A stretch of DNA of 64,000 nt from Arthrobacter glacialis (GCF_002909445.1 NZ_PPXC01000005.1:62001-126000), one strand, 5' to 3'. Shown: positions 53,722 to 62,208, numbered from the stretch's first letter. Numbers and translations are program-made. The notes: a model not told the origin generated them from the letters alone.

Positions 53722-54353
53722 GCGCCCGCGAGGACATCATGAACCGGATCAAATCGGCGCTGCGTGACGCCCCGGAGACCCCTGTGGTGCCCCGGGCGTA
53801 CCGCCGCAGCTCCACCATGAGCGACGCGCAACGGCTGGAACAGCTGGTGGACAGGCTGGTGGACTACAAGGCCAACGTTTTTCTCACCCCGGCAGCAGAC
53901 GTGCCCGCCAAGCTGGCCGAACTGCTGGCTGGCACCTCCTCCATTGTGGTTCCGCACGGGCTGCCCCAGGAGTGGCTTTCGGCACTGAAGGACGACGCCG
54001 GGGCGCCGGCTGTGCATGTTGACTCGCCGGAGCGCCGCCTCACCGTGGCCGAGTTGGACGCAGTTGACGCTGTGGTCACGGGTGCTGCGACGGCAGTTTC
54101 GGAGACCGGCACCATCATGCTGGACGGCAGCGACGATCAGGGCCGGCGGATCATCTCGCTGGTCCCGGACAGGCACATCTGCCTGCTCCATGCCGCGGAC
54201 ATTGTGGAGGTGCTGCCCGAGGCCATTGCACGCCTGGAGGCAAGCCGCCCGCAGACCTGGATCAGCGGGCCTAGCGCCACGAGCGACATTGAACTTGAAC
54301 GCGTTGAGGGCGTCCATGGCCCGCGCACCCTGGACGTGATGATCCTGACGTAG
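53718..54353 (+). CDS. lutC: LutC, lactate utilisation protein
   Basis: The ATG at 53718 overlaps the lutB stop and has GGGGAG upstream. The 211-residue protein is a single LUD domain: VDAVVTGAATAVSETGTIML and the end SATSDIELERVEGVHGPR are the family signatures. It completes the lactate oxidation complex. The frame extends upstream inside lutB but that portion is out of phase with real lutB coding. Confidence 0.95.
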   Translation: MSAREDIMNRIKSALRDAPETPVVPRAYRRSSTMSDAQRLEQLVDRLVDYKANVFLTPAADVPAKLAELLAGTSSIVVPHGLPQEWLSALKDDAGAPAVHVDSPERRLTVAELDAVDAVVTGAATAVSETGTIMLDGSDDQGRRIISLVPDRHICLLHAADIVEVLPEAIARLEASRPQTWISGPSATSDIELERVEGVHGPRTLDVMILT

Positions 54354-54427
54354 CATTCTGACCTGACCCTCCCCACGCCCTCCCCAGCCTCGTTCCTCGG
54401 CCAGGGAACCCTCGGGCGCCCGGGCCC

Positions 54428-54487
54428 AACGCCGAAAAATGGCACGAAATCGCGTATTTTCGGCGTTTTCCGCGGGCTAGTTGAGTT
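54428..54487. repeat. decayed palindrome related to 12649-12720
   Basis: AACGCCGAAAA (54428-54438) and TTTTCGGCGTT (54457-54467) form an 11-bp stem. The right flank continues TTTTCCGCGGGCTAGTTG, close to the right arm of the 12649-12720 element, while the left flank has diverged. Placed after the LutABC operon, it may still act as a terminator. Confidence 0.65.
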
Positions 54488-54556
54488 GTTGTGGGCTCAG
54501 TGATGCGGGGAATTTTGGGCCCGATGGGGTTCCCAAGCGGCGCCTGCGGTGGAAGC

Positions 54557-55075
54557 ATGGCCAGCATGAGATCCTCGGAGTTACTGGCAGACGCCTACAG
54601 CCGCATCGACACCATTGTTTCCGGTGTCCTCACCGGGCTGGAGGTGGACAAAGCGAACTGGCGCCCGGCCGGGAGCGGGAATTCCATCGCCTGGCTCATT
54701 TGGCACCTGTGCCGCAGCCAGGATGAACAAATGGCGCAGGTGGCAGGTGTGGAATCAGTCTGGCACCGCGGCGCCTATGCCCAGCGATTCGCCTTTGACT
54801 TGGAACACGACAGCACCGGGTATGGCCATTCAACACAGCAGGTCGATGCCGTGCACCTCGACTCCACGGACCTCCTGCGTCAATATCACCAGGCAGTGCT
54901 TGCGCAGAGTCTGGACTTTATTGGCACCTTGGAGGATGCCGACCTTGACAGGGTGGTGGATAGTCGGTGGAACCCGCCCGTCACGCTGGGTGTGCGCCTC
55001 ATCAGCATTGCTGACGACTGCGTGCAGCACGGCGGCCAGGCAGCCTACGTCAAGGGCTTGCCGCGAGCCATCTAA
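54557..55075 (+). CDS. DinB-family (DUF664) protein
   Basis: ATG 54557 has GGTGGA just upstream; an in-frame ATG at 54566 is also possible, and starts at 54491 or 54503 lack a site. The product of 172 residues is a DinB four-helix fold: GNSIAWLIWHLCRSQDEQMAQV holds the first metal His, and the end LISIADDCVQHGGQAAYVKGL the last. It is like mycothiol-dependent DinB proteins of actinobacteria in layout. Substrate unknown. Confidence 0.88.
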   Translation: MASMRSSELLADAYSRIDTIVSGVLTGLEVDKANWRPAGSGNSIAWLIWHLCRSQDEQMAQVAGVESVWHRGAYAQRFAFDLEHDSTGYGHSTQQVDAVHLDSTDLLRQYHQAVLAQSLDFIGTLEDADLDRVVDSRWNPPVTLGVRLISIADDCVQHGGQAAYVKGLPRAI

Positions 55076-55235
55076 GGCAGCCGCCGCGGGATGCTGCCCT
55101 TGAGAAACGACCCTTACATATTTGGTGATCCGCCCATAGACTGACTGGAACCCCATAGTCCGCCCTCAAGCACCGGCACTTTTTGTGCCTGGCGTCTGCG
55201 CTGGTGGCTACATGGGGTTGTTTTCTTGTTGCACT

Positions 55236-55259
55236 AGAAGGTTTCACTAGGGACCTTCT
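55236..55259. promoter_or_regulatory. candidate operator before fdhA
   Basis: AGAAGGT (55236-55242) and ACCTTCT (55253-55259) are perfect inverted repeats with a 10-base spacer, centred 39 bases before the fdhA start. The size and spacing fit a regulator dimer on one face of the helix. No candidate regulator lies next to it. Confidence 0.5.
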
Positions 55260-55285
55260 GAACTAACTAGGAAGGAAACATATCC

Positions 55286-56497
55286 ATGTCAGGAAACAAA
55301 GCCGTTGCCTACAAGGGACCGGGAGTGGTTGAGGTCATTGACGTCGCCTATCCAACGTTTGAACTCAAGGACGGGCCGGGCGTCAACCCGGCCAATGTGG
55401 GGCGCAAAGTGCCCCATGGCGTCATCCTGCGCACAGTAGCCACCAATATTTGTGGATCCGACCAGCACATGGTGCGCGGACGCACCACTGCTCCCTCGGA
55501 TCTGGTGTTGGGCCATGAAATCACTGGTGAAGTGATTGAGGTGGGGCCGGATGTTGAATTTATCAAGGTGGGGGACATCTGCTCGGTTCCCTTCAACATT
55601 TCCTGCGGCCGCTGCCGCAATTGCAAGGAACGCAAGACCGGCATTTGCCTGAATGTGAACCCCGACAGGCCAGGCAGCGCCTACGGCTATGTTGACATGG
55701 GTGGTTGGGTTGGTGGCCAGGCTGAGTATGTTCTGGTCCCTTATGCCGACTGGAATTTGTTGAAGTTCCCGGACCGGGACCAGGCGTTGGAAAAGATGCT
55801 GGATCTGACAATGCTCTCGGACATCTTCCCCACAGGTTTCCATGGTGCCGTCACTGCCGGTGTCACAGTGGGCTCCACTGTTTACATTGCCGGTGCCGGC
55901 CCCGTTGGTTTGGCAGCTGCCACCAGCGCGCATTTGTTGGGGGCAGCTGTGGTGATTGTCGGTGACATGAACGCCAGCCGGCTGGCGCAGGCACGGACCT
56001 TTGGTTGTGAAACCATTGATCTTTCGCAGGGAGATCCAGGCAGCCAGATTGAGCAGCTGCTAGGCGTTCCCGAGGTGGACTGCGCAGTCGATGCTGTGGG
56101 CTTCGAAGCGAAAGGTCATGGACATGGGGCCGGTGAGGCGCCAGCAACCGTGCTGAACTCGCTCATGGACATCACGGCAGCCGGTGGCTCAATGGGTATT
56201 CCCGGCCTGTACGTCACAGGCGATCCCGGCGGCATTGACGCCGCGGCACAAAAGGGGGCGCTGAGCCTGAGCCTTGGCACCGGCTGGGCCAAATCACTGT
56301 CCTTCACAACGGGGCAGTGCCCGGTTATGAAGTACAACCGCGGCCTGATGATGGCGATCCTGCATGACAAGGTCTCCATTGCCAAGAACGTCAACGCCAA
56401 GGCGATTCCCCTCATGGATGCACCGCGCGGCTACGCCGAGTTCGACGCCGGTGCTGCCACGAAGTACGTCCTCAACCCGAACGGCTACCTGAACTAG
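55286..56497 (+). CDS. fdhA: glutathione-independent formaldehyde dehydrogenase
   Basis: A 403-residue zinc-dependent medium-chain dehydrogenase. Catalytic zinc ligands are Cys56 in ATNICGSDQH and His77 in LGHEITGEV. Structural zinc Cys are in CGRCRNCKERKTGIC, and the NAD motif is IAGAGPVGLAAA. The start MSGNKAVAYKGPGVVEV and end APRGYAEFDAGAATKYVLNP are those of the Pseudomonas putida FdhA family, which oxidises formaldehyde without added glutathione using tightly bound NAD. AGGAAGG lies 9 bases before the ATG. The gene is alone; in this group mycothiol-dependent formaldehyde removal is more usual, so this would be a second route. Alcohol dismutase activity is also known in the family. Confidence 0.9.
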   Translation: MSGNKAVAYKGPGVVEVIDVAYPTFELKDGPGVNPANVGRKVPHGVILRTVATNICGSDQHMVRGRTTAPSDLVLGHEITGEVIEVGPDVEFIKVGDICSVPFNISCGRCRNCKERKTGICLNVNPDRPGSAYGYVDMGGWVGGQAEYVLVPYADWNLLKFPDRDQALEKMLDLTMLSDIFPTGFHGAVTAGVTVGSTVYIAGAGPVGLAAATSAHLLGAAVVIVGDMNASRLAQARTFGCETIDLSQGDPGSQIEQLLGVPEVDCAVDAVGFEAKGHGHGAGEAPATVLNSLMDITAAGGSMGIPGLYVTGDPGGIDAAAQKGALSLSLGTGWAKSLSFTTGQCPVMKYNRGLMMAILHDKVSIAKNVNAKAIPLMDAPRGYAEFDAGAATKYVLNPNGYLN

Positions 56498-56525
56498 CCG
56501 GACCTGCAGTTTCGCCCATCCCACC

Positions 56526-56590
56526 TGTGTGGCAGATATTGGACCGATTAGCCCGAATTTGGGTCGATTTGCTCCAATATCTGCCACACA
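56526..56590. terminator. palindrome between fdhA and fliW
   Basis: TGTGTGGCAGATATTGGA (56526-56543) and its complement (56573-56590) form an 18-bp perfect stem, with a 29-base loop holding a small CCC/GGG stem. It separates converging genes and ends 7 bases before the fliW stop. Confidence 0.75.
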
Positions 56591-56596
56591 AATTCT

Positions 56597-56983
56597 TTAG
56601 GCCGGAGACAGGGGGTGGCGCAGCGGCCAGTCGGTGCCTTCCAAAATGATTTGAGCACAAACGCCATTGTCGGGGTTGACCACAATGGGTGCTGACAGGT
56701 TCACAGTGCTCGTGACTCCTGGATTGACTACCACCAGGACCAAGGATGACTCCTGGCTCGCGCCGATGGCGGCGAGCTCCGCCGCCGGCAGCCGCGGTGT
56801 GTATGCCGAAATATACACGGCCGGATCCAGCACAAAAAGCCTCGCAGCACCGTGTAGGGAGGTCAGGGAAAACAGGCCCGGCGTGTCGGCAATTTGGGTC
56901 AGCGTGAAATCGGTGCTCGGTTCCAGGCCCGGCGGCGGGCTCAGGAAACGCAGCTGTTCCAGGTTCGTGACGGCCGGGCTCAT
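56597..56983 (-). CDS. fliW: FliW, flagellar assembly factor
   Basis: A 128-residue beta-rich protein with the FliW pattern: FLSPPPGLEPSTDFTL near the N-terminus, LFVLDPAVYISAYTPRLP in the middle, VVNPGVTSTVNLSAPIVVN near the end. FliW binds flagellin and, where CsrA exists, removes CsrA from flagellin mRNA. It overlaps the flgL stop by 4 bases. No csrA gene follows; instead there is a palindrome and fdhA. It completes the flgN-flgK-flgL-fliW unit. Confidence 0.88.
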   Translation of the reverse strand: MSPAVTNLEQLRFLSPPPGLEPSTDFTLTQIADTPGLFSLTSLHGAARLFVLDPAVYISAYTPRLPAAELAAIGASQESSLVLVVVNPGVTSTVNLSAPIVVNPDNGVCAQIILEGTDWPLRHPLSPA

Positions 56984-57867
56984 CGCAGGAAGTCCATCAG
57001 GGTGGTTGACAGCACCTTCGCCGTGACACTCAGGGATGCCTGGTAGGCCAGCTCCTGCGTCTTCAGGTCAAGGATTGCCTTGCCCAAATCAAGGTCTTCA
57101 ACGCTGGCACGCTGGGATTCCAAGTCAACCTGAGAGCTGACGTTGATGTCCTTGGCCCGGAGCAGTTCGGCATGCCTGGCGCCTACCTCGGAGCGCTGTC
57201 CAATCACCTTCTCGAGGGCTACGTTGACGGGGCCTATGGACGCGGAGACGTCAGCTCCTGAGCGCAGATCGGCGGAAACTTTGGAGATCAGCTCGAACAC
57301 CGAATTTGCGGCGGTACCAAAGATGGCGGCACCGTCGGCATCGACCCGAATGCTTGCCTCGCCACTGATGCGCCGCTGGACGGTGCTGCCGGGCGCTCCG
57401 GTAAATGTGGGCGGGGTGCCGTCAACGAAGGCGCTTCCCGCATCGGAGTTCCCGGCAAAAATGGTCCGGCCCAGGTACTTCGTGTTCGCCTGGACTAGCA
57501 GGTCGGCCCGGATGGAATCAAGCTCCACGGCGATCGCCTCCTTGGCCTGTGGGGACGCGGCTCCATTGGCGCCCTGGAGGGTGAGCTGCTGCACACGCTG
57601 CAGCAACGCCACAGAGGTGTCCAGGGCCGAGTTGGCCGTGGTGAGCCAGCCGTTGCCATTGTCAATGTTGCGGCCGTGCTGGGCCGACTGGGCCTGCGCT
57701 GCGCGCACAGCAAGGGAGTCGGCTGCCGCGGCGGGATCATCGGAGAGACGGACATTCTTTTGAAGCGTATTGGCCCGCAGCTGTGCCTCCGCCAGCCGTG
57801 CCGCGTTGGCCTGCATCCCGCGCTGTGCCGCGGTGGATGTGGTTTGCATGGTGACTCTGCCCAACAT
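56980..57867 (-). CDS. flgL: FlgL, flagellar hook-filament junction protein 2
   Basis: ATG 57867 (MLGRVTMQTTSTAAQRGMQ) matches the usual FlgL start and lies 1 base after the flgK stop. The 295-residue protein has a flagellin-like N-terminal helix (LAEAQLRANTLQKNVRLSDDPAAAADSLAVRA) and the C-terminal helical tail (DLDLGKAILDLKTQELAYQASLSVTAKVLSTTLMDFLR). FlgL joins FlgK to the filament. It is translationally linked to both neighbours. Confidence 0.93.
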   Translation of the reverse strand: MLGRVTMQTTSTAAQRGMQANAARLAEAQLRANTLQKNVRLSDDPAAAADSLAVRAAQAQSAQHGRNIDNGNGWLTTANSALDTSVALLQRVQQLTLQGANGAASPQAKEAIAVELDSIRADLLVQANTKYLGRTIFAGNSDAGSAFVDGTPPTFTGAPGSTVQRRISGEASIRVDADGAAIFGTAANSVFELISKVSADLRSGADVSASIGPVNVALEKVIGQRSEVGARHAELLRAKDINVSSQVDLESQRASVEDLDLGKAILDLKTQELAYQASLSVTAKVLSTTLMDFLR

Positions 57868-57868
57868 G

Positions 57869-59287
57869 CTAGCGGCCCACCCTTCCGGTCTGGTTGATGA
57901 GCACATCAAGTGCCTCGTCGATGGCTGTCATGACTCGTGCCGCGGCCTGATAGGCATGCTGGTACGCCAGCAAGTTCACATTTTCCTCGTCAATGTCCAC
58001 GGATGCGTTGGACTGCTGGCTGGCTACGGCGTTCGTCAGTGAAACATCCGCCAGGACCGCCTGCTGGAGCCCTGTCTGGATCTCGACGCCGAGGCGCACC
58101 ACTGTGTCCGACCACACTGCATCGGGGGAATCCTTGCCGGTGCCCAGCTGCGAGATGTCCGCGGCAATTGAGCCGTCTTTGCCGCCAGCGCCGGGAGCGC
58201 CGACTTGAATGCTGCCGGCATCCTTGGGCACCACCGTGAGACCCAGTGCCGCCGGAACCCCTGCCTTGAACTCGAAGAAGTCTTTCCCCGTGGTCTTGTC
58301 GGGCGCCACCCCGCCCTGATAAATCGGGTTGACTGTACTGGCCAGCTTCGCGGCCATGGTGTTGTAGGACGCCGCCGTCTGGGCGATCATGCCCCCGCTG
58401 CCGGCCGCCTCAGCGGGCTTGAGGACGGACAACAGGCCAGCCAGCTTGCCGCCGTCGAGGTCCACGGCGGAACCCGGGCGGTGCGCCCACTCCAGCTGGA
58501 CGGTACCGCCGTCGGCCATCTTGGTGGCGCCTGAAAGCTTCAACTCGTTGGCGGTGCTGCCGGACAACAACACGTTCCCGCCCAACAGGATTTCATTCGT
58601 ACCGTCGGGCAGATCCCGCACCGTGCCGCCTGTCAGATTGGCGATCTTGGCCGTGAGTGCATCGCGCTGGTCAATGAGTTCATTGCTGGGCGTGCCCGAG
58701 GCTGCGGCCGTACGGATGGACTTGTTCAGCGACGCGAGTTGGGCGGCAGTGCCATTGATGTCCTGGACAACTGTGTTTGCGTTGGATCTGGTCTGGGACC
58801 ATTGGCCGTCAAGGGCCTTGTATCCGGAGGCGATGCTCTGGAGAAGAGTTGCGGATTTCTCCAGCAGCACGGCCGAGGAGGCGGCATCGCCGGGAGTGTT
58901 GGCGACGCCCTGCCATGAGGTCCAAAATCCCTGCAACTGGCTGGAGATGCCGTTGGGGCCCGGCTCGTTGAGCGTCTTCTCGATGCTGTTTAACGCATCG
59001 GCCCGGGCCCCGGTGTAGCCGGCGACCGAGAAACTGGTGCGTACGCGCGCGTCCAGGAAGGCATCGCCCAAGCGGGAGATGCCGCTGACGCCGACTCCCT
59101 GGCCCACCTTGATGCCCAGATCGTTGAGGGCGCCGCGGGCGGGTGTGCCCAGCGCCGCGAATTCAGCGCGCTGGCGTGTGTAGCCTGCCGTATTGACGTT
59201 GGTCAGGTTCTGGCCGGTGGTGTTCAAACCTGTCCTTGCCGCATTGAGCCCGGACAAGGCCGTGTTCAATCCACTAAAAGTACTCAC
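57869..59287 (-). CDS. flgK: FlgK, flagellar hook-filament junction protein 1
   Basis: GTG start at 59287 with GAGG 6 bases upstream. The 472-residue protein begins STFSGLNTALSGLNAARTGL, the FlgK rod/hook N-terminal helix, with TTGQNLTNVNTAGYTRQ next. It ends VNLLAYQHAYQAAARVMTAIDEALDVLINQTG, the standard C-terminal motif. FlgK sits at the hook tip and is exported by the flagellar type III system with the help of FlgN, encoded just upstream. Confidence 0.95.
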   Translation of the reverse strand: MSTFSGLNTALSGLNAARTGLNTTGQNLTNVNTAGYTRQRAEFAALGTPARGALNDLGIKVGQGVGVSGISRLGDAFLDARVRTSFSVAGYTGARADALNSIEKTLNEPGPNGISSQLQGFWTSWQGVANTPGDAASSAVLLEKSATLLQSIASGYKALDGQWSQTRSNANTVVQDINGTAAQLASLNKSIRTAAASGTPSNELIDQRDALTAKIANLTGGTVRDLPDGTNEILLGGNVLLSGSTANELKLSGATKMADGGTVQLEWAHRPGSAVDLDGGKLAGLLSVLKPAEAAGSGGMIAQTAASYNTMAAKLASTVNPIYQGGVAPDKTTGKDFFEFKAGVPAALGLTVVPKDAGSIQVGAPGAGGKDGSIAADISQLGTGKDSPDAVWSDTVVRLGVEIQTGLQQAVLADVSLTNAVASQQSNASVDIDEENVNLLAYQHAYQAAARVMTAIDEALDVLINQTGRVGR

Positions 59288-59305
59288 GTATTCCTCAACT
59301 AGGAT

Positions 59306-59788
59306 CTAGACACTTTGGTCCAGGATCCGCGCAACGGCGTCCTGGCTGGTGTGTCCACGGTGGTCGTATGTACCAGCCTCGGTGGTCAGGTTGGCTGCTG
59401 TGTCCTGGGCTGACCGCAACCCGGCACGCAAGAATTGCAGATTGGTGTCCCGCAAGCCACGGATTTGCTCCACAGTTGTCATCATGGCGCTGTGGTGGTC
59501 GCTCAGGATTTCCTGCCACGGCCCGGCAGGGGCGCCGTCGGCCAGATCCAGCAAACCGGCGTCGTCCGTCAAGCCCCACTTCAGGGCCACCTCCGCGGCA
59601 ACGGCCGTGCGCTCCAGCGTGGCGGCGCGAAGCCGGTTCACAACATGGCTGACTTCGCGGGTGGCGTTGTCCAGCCACCGGGTCTTGCCCGACGTGAGGA
59701 TCAGGTGCTCTTCCTCCAGCTTGAAAACTAGGAGTTCGAGCAGTTCCCGTTCACGCCACAATAAAGTTGTTAGTTCCTCGGGACCCAT
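59306..59788 (-). CDS. flgN: FlgN-family export chaperone
   Basis: A 160-residue helical protein: ELTTLLWRERELLELLVFKLEEEHLILTSGK is the conserved FlgN N-terminal helix. FlgN binds the C-termini of FlgK and FlgL in the cytoplasm and delivers them to the export gate. It is the first gene of the minus-strand unit, ends 18 bases before the flgK start, and has a sigma-28-like promoter match 45 bases upstream. Confidence 0.88.
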   Translation of the reverse strand: MGPEELTTLLWRERELLELLVFKLEEEHLILTSGKTRWLDNATREVSHVVNRLRAATLERTAVAAEVALKWGLTDDAGLLDLADGAPAGPWQEILSDHHSAMMTTVEQIRGLRDTNLQFLRAGLRSAQDTAANLTTEAGTYDHRGHTSQDAVARILDQSV

Positions 59789-59832
59789 GGAATAAGTCCT
59801 TTCATCGGCCCAGTTTTGGTTTCAATACGAGA

Positions 59833-59859
59833 CTATCGGCAATTAAGCCTGTCTGGTTA
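59833..59859 (-). promoter_or_regulatory. sigma-28-type promoter for flgN-flgK-flgL-fliW
   Basis: Read on the minus strand: TAAC (59859-59856), 15 bases, GCCGATAG (59840-59833). The FliA/WhiG consensus is TAAA-N15-GCCGATAA, so 10 of 12 key positions match with exact spacing. A 16-base dyad CTGTCT-GGTT-AGACAG (59849-59864) overlaps the -35. Confidence 0.75.
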
Positions 59860-60018
59860 GACAGTTTTAACCTGAAATCCACCTTCAGGCCCAGTGGGGC
59901 CGATTTCGGGGGCTGATCGTGTCGTACAGTTACTTGCATATGTGCGCTGTCGACGGCCGCTGATTTCTGGGGGTGTGCCGTCGCTGCACTCTTATGAATT
60001 GCCTAGGGGGGCAAACAA

Positions 60019-60864
60019 TTGAATCGCGTTGAGCGCGACGACTTGGTCGTGCAAAATTTGCCACTGGTTGGGTACCTGGTGGCGGAGATCTGCATGCGCG
60101 CAGACCACCTGAGCCGGGAAGACCTGACTCAAGTGGGGGCCACTGCTCTCATCCACTGCGCCGAATCCTTCGACGAAGGGCTCGGTGTCCCTTTTGGCGC
60201 CTACGCCCGGCGCCGCATCAAGGGTGCCTTTGCGGACGAACTCCGGCGCGATGATTGGGCCACCCGGGGTGCCCGCACCAGAATGGGTGAACTGGCGGCC
60301 GTCAAGGAGACGCTGACCAATGCGCTCAACCGTGTGCCTACGGTGGATGAATTGGCCGCTGCCATGGGCGTGGAGCGGGCCGTGGTGGAGGCTTCGCGCC
60401 TGGATGCCACTCGCACCATCACGCCGTTGACGGACATCATTTCCGAGATGGTGGCCGACACCTCTCAAAGCCCCGAGGATGCGCTAGTGCAGGCCGAGCA
60501 CGAGGAATTCCTGACTCACGCAGTCTCCGCGCTGCCTGCCAAGATGCGCTACGTGGTGGAACAGGTTTACTACCAGGATCGCAGCGTCAAGGAACTGGCC
60601 GCCGAGCTGGGCTCAAGCCATTCCGCCGTGTCCCAGCAGCGCACCGAAGGGATGCGGCTGCTGCGGGACGGGCTGGAACGGCACTACTTGGCAACCGCGA
60701 CGGCGGACTCCCCCGCCCACTCCCGGATCGCTGCCTCCCGCCGCGAGGACTACCTAGCCGAGTTGGGCACACGCAGCTACGGCGGCGCTACGCGCGCACG
60801 GCTGGCGATGGCCGACATGCCCCACAGGCCGGGGGTCCCGGCCGTCGGTAGTGAGACAGGGTAG
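60019..60864 (+). CDS. FliA/WhiG-type sigma factor
   Basis: TTG start at 60019 with AGGGGGG 8 bases upstream; no ATG fits the conserved N-terminus. The 281-residue protein has sigma region 2 (VQNLPLVGYLVAEICMRADHLSREDLTQVG and RRRIKGAFADELRRDDW), region 3 (VPTVDELAAAMGVERAVVE) and region 4 (LPAKMRYVVEQVYYQDRSVKELAAELGSSHSAVSQQRTEG). A hydrophilic C-terminal extension of about 50 residues is not usual. Members direct transcription of late flagellar genes. It lies between the divergent hook genes and flagellin, both with candidate promoters of its class. Confidence 0.9.
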   Translation: MNRVERDDLVVQNLPLVGYLVAEICMRADHLSREDLTQVGATALIHCAESFDEGLGVPFGAYARRRIKGAFADELRRDDWATRGARTRMGELAAVKETLTNALNRVPTVDELAAAMGVERAVVEASRLDATRTITPLTDIISEMVADTSQSPEDALVQAEHEEFLTHAVSALPAKMRYVVEQVYYQDRSVKELAAELGSSHSAVSQQRTEGMRLLRDGLERHYLATATADSPAHSRIAASRREDYLAELGTRSYGGATRARLAMADMPHRPGVPAVGSETG

Positions 60865-60900
60865 CGACACTGAGGAGTGAAACGGCGGCGGTGATGTTGC

Positions 60901-60927
60901 TTACGGCGTGCCACGAACTGCCGACAG
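60901..60927 (+). promoter_or_regulatory. candidate sigma-28-type promoter for flagellin
   Basis: TTAC (60901-60904), 15 bases, GCCGACAG (60920-60927). The -10 region matches GCCGATAA at 6 of 8 and the spacing equals that before flgN; the -35 is weak. The flagellin start is 64 bases downstream. Confidence 0.5.
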
Positions 60928-60991
60928 TGTGGGTTAGCTGCCCATGGATGGGCGGCTTCGACAGAACCCAAAACTCACGGAGGATTTACTC

Positions 60992-62167
60992 ATGGGCATG
61001 CAAGTCAACACAAACATCGCGGCTAACAACGCTTACCGCAACCTCAGCACCACCCAGAATGCACTGGGCAAGTCGATGGAGAAGCTCTCCAGCGGCCTGC
61101 GCATCAACCGTGCGTCAGATGACGCAGCCGGCATGGCCATCTCCGAGGGCCTGAAGTCACAGGTCAACGGTTACACGGTTGCCGCCCGCAACGCCCAGGA
61201 CGGCATCTCCGTTGTCCAGACAGCCGAAGGCGCCCTGACCCAGGTGCACTCCATGTTGCAGCGCATGCGTGATCTGGCTGTCCAGGGCAGTAGCGATTCC
61301 AACAACTCGGACTCACGCGACGCCATCAAGAAGGAAACGGATCAGCTTACTGACGAACTGACCCGCATGTCCGAGGCCACAAAGTTCAACGGCAAGTCAC
61401 TGCTGAATGGCACGGAGTCGGCCTTGAAGTTCCAGGTTGGGGCGGATGGCACAGCGAACGACCAGATTACCGTCAACCTCGCCAACGCGAACGTCAAGGC
61501 CATTGCGAACGCACTCAACGGCGGCGACCTGTCGACCACCGGCACGAAGTTCGCGATTGCCGACGTTACCCTGGTGGCTGGCGCAGCGTCCTTCACCACG
61601 ACCAAGGGTGGGGTCGCAACCACAGTCACGACCGCCGACCTTGGCGTTGCTGGTACGTTCACCAGTGTTGAGGACTATGCCACGGCACTTGGCAAGGACG
61701 CCGCTTTCTCGGCCAACTTCACGGTGAGCGTGGAGAAGAACGCCAACGGTGCCGGAACCGGCATCGTGGTTACCGCCAAGGACGGTGGCACACTCACGAA
61801 CGGCACGAACGGCACCCCCGGAACCGGTCTGGCTGGCGGTGCCTCGGGTGCCACCGTGACAGGTGGCTTGGACTTCTCTACTTCCACCCTGGCCCAGGCA
61901 TCCCTGAACAAGATCGACGAGCAGATCAAGACGGTTTCCGAAGCCCGCGCCGACCTCGGTGCCGTGCAGAACCGCCTGGAGTCGGCTGTCAACAACCTCA
62001 ACGTTGGCAAGGAAAACCTGACCGCCGCCGCGTCACGCATCACCGATGTGGACATGGCTTCGGAAATGGTCAGCTTCACGCGCTCCAACATCCTGTCCCA
62101 GGCAGGAACGGCCATGTTGGCCCAAGCCAACCAGGCCAACCAGGGCGTCCTGAAGCTCCTCGGCTAA
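60992..62167 (+). CDS. fliC: flagellin
   Basis: ATG 60992 (MGMQVNTNIAANNAYRNL) has GGAGG 9 bases upstream. The 391-residue protein has the conserved D0/D1 N-terminal part (about 1-150: GLRINRASDDAAGMAISEGL, MRDLAVQGSSDSNNSDSR) and C-terminal part (about 310-391: LGAVQNRLESAVNNL, ends NQGVLKLLG). The middle (about 165-300) is a Thr/Gly/Ala-rich surface domain (D2/D3). The single flagellin gene here lies after the sigma factor. A stable hairpin follows. Confidence 0.96.
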   Translation: MGMQVNTNIAANNAYRNLSTTQNALGKSMEKLSSGLRINRASDDAAGMAISEGLKSQVNGYTVAARNAQDGISVVQTAEGALTQVHSMLQRMRDLAVQGSSDSNNSDSRDAIKKETDQLTDELTRMSEATKFNGKSLLNGTESALKFQVGADGTANDQITVNLANANVKAIANALNGGDLSTTGTKFAIADVTLVAGAASFTTTKGGVATTVTTADLGVAGTFTSVEDYATALGKDAAFSANFTVSVEKNANGAGTGIVVTAKDGGTLTNGTNGTPGTGLAGGASGATVTGGLDFSTSTLAQASLNKIDEQIKTVSEARADLGAVQNRLESAVNNLNVGKENLTAAASRITDVDMASEMVSFTRSNILSQAGTAMLAQANQANQGVLKLLG

Positions 62168-62208
62168 ATCGAGTAGCCCGCTGGCTTGACAGCCGGCACC
62201 CCTTCGGT

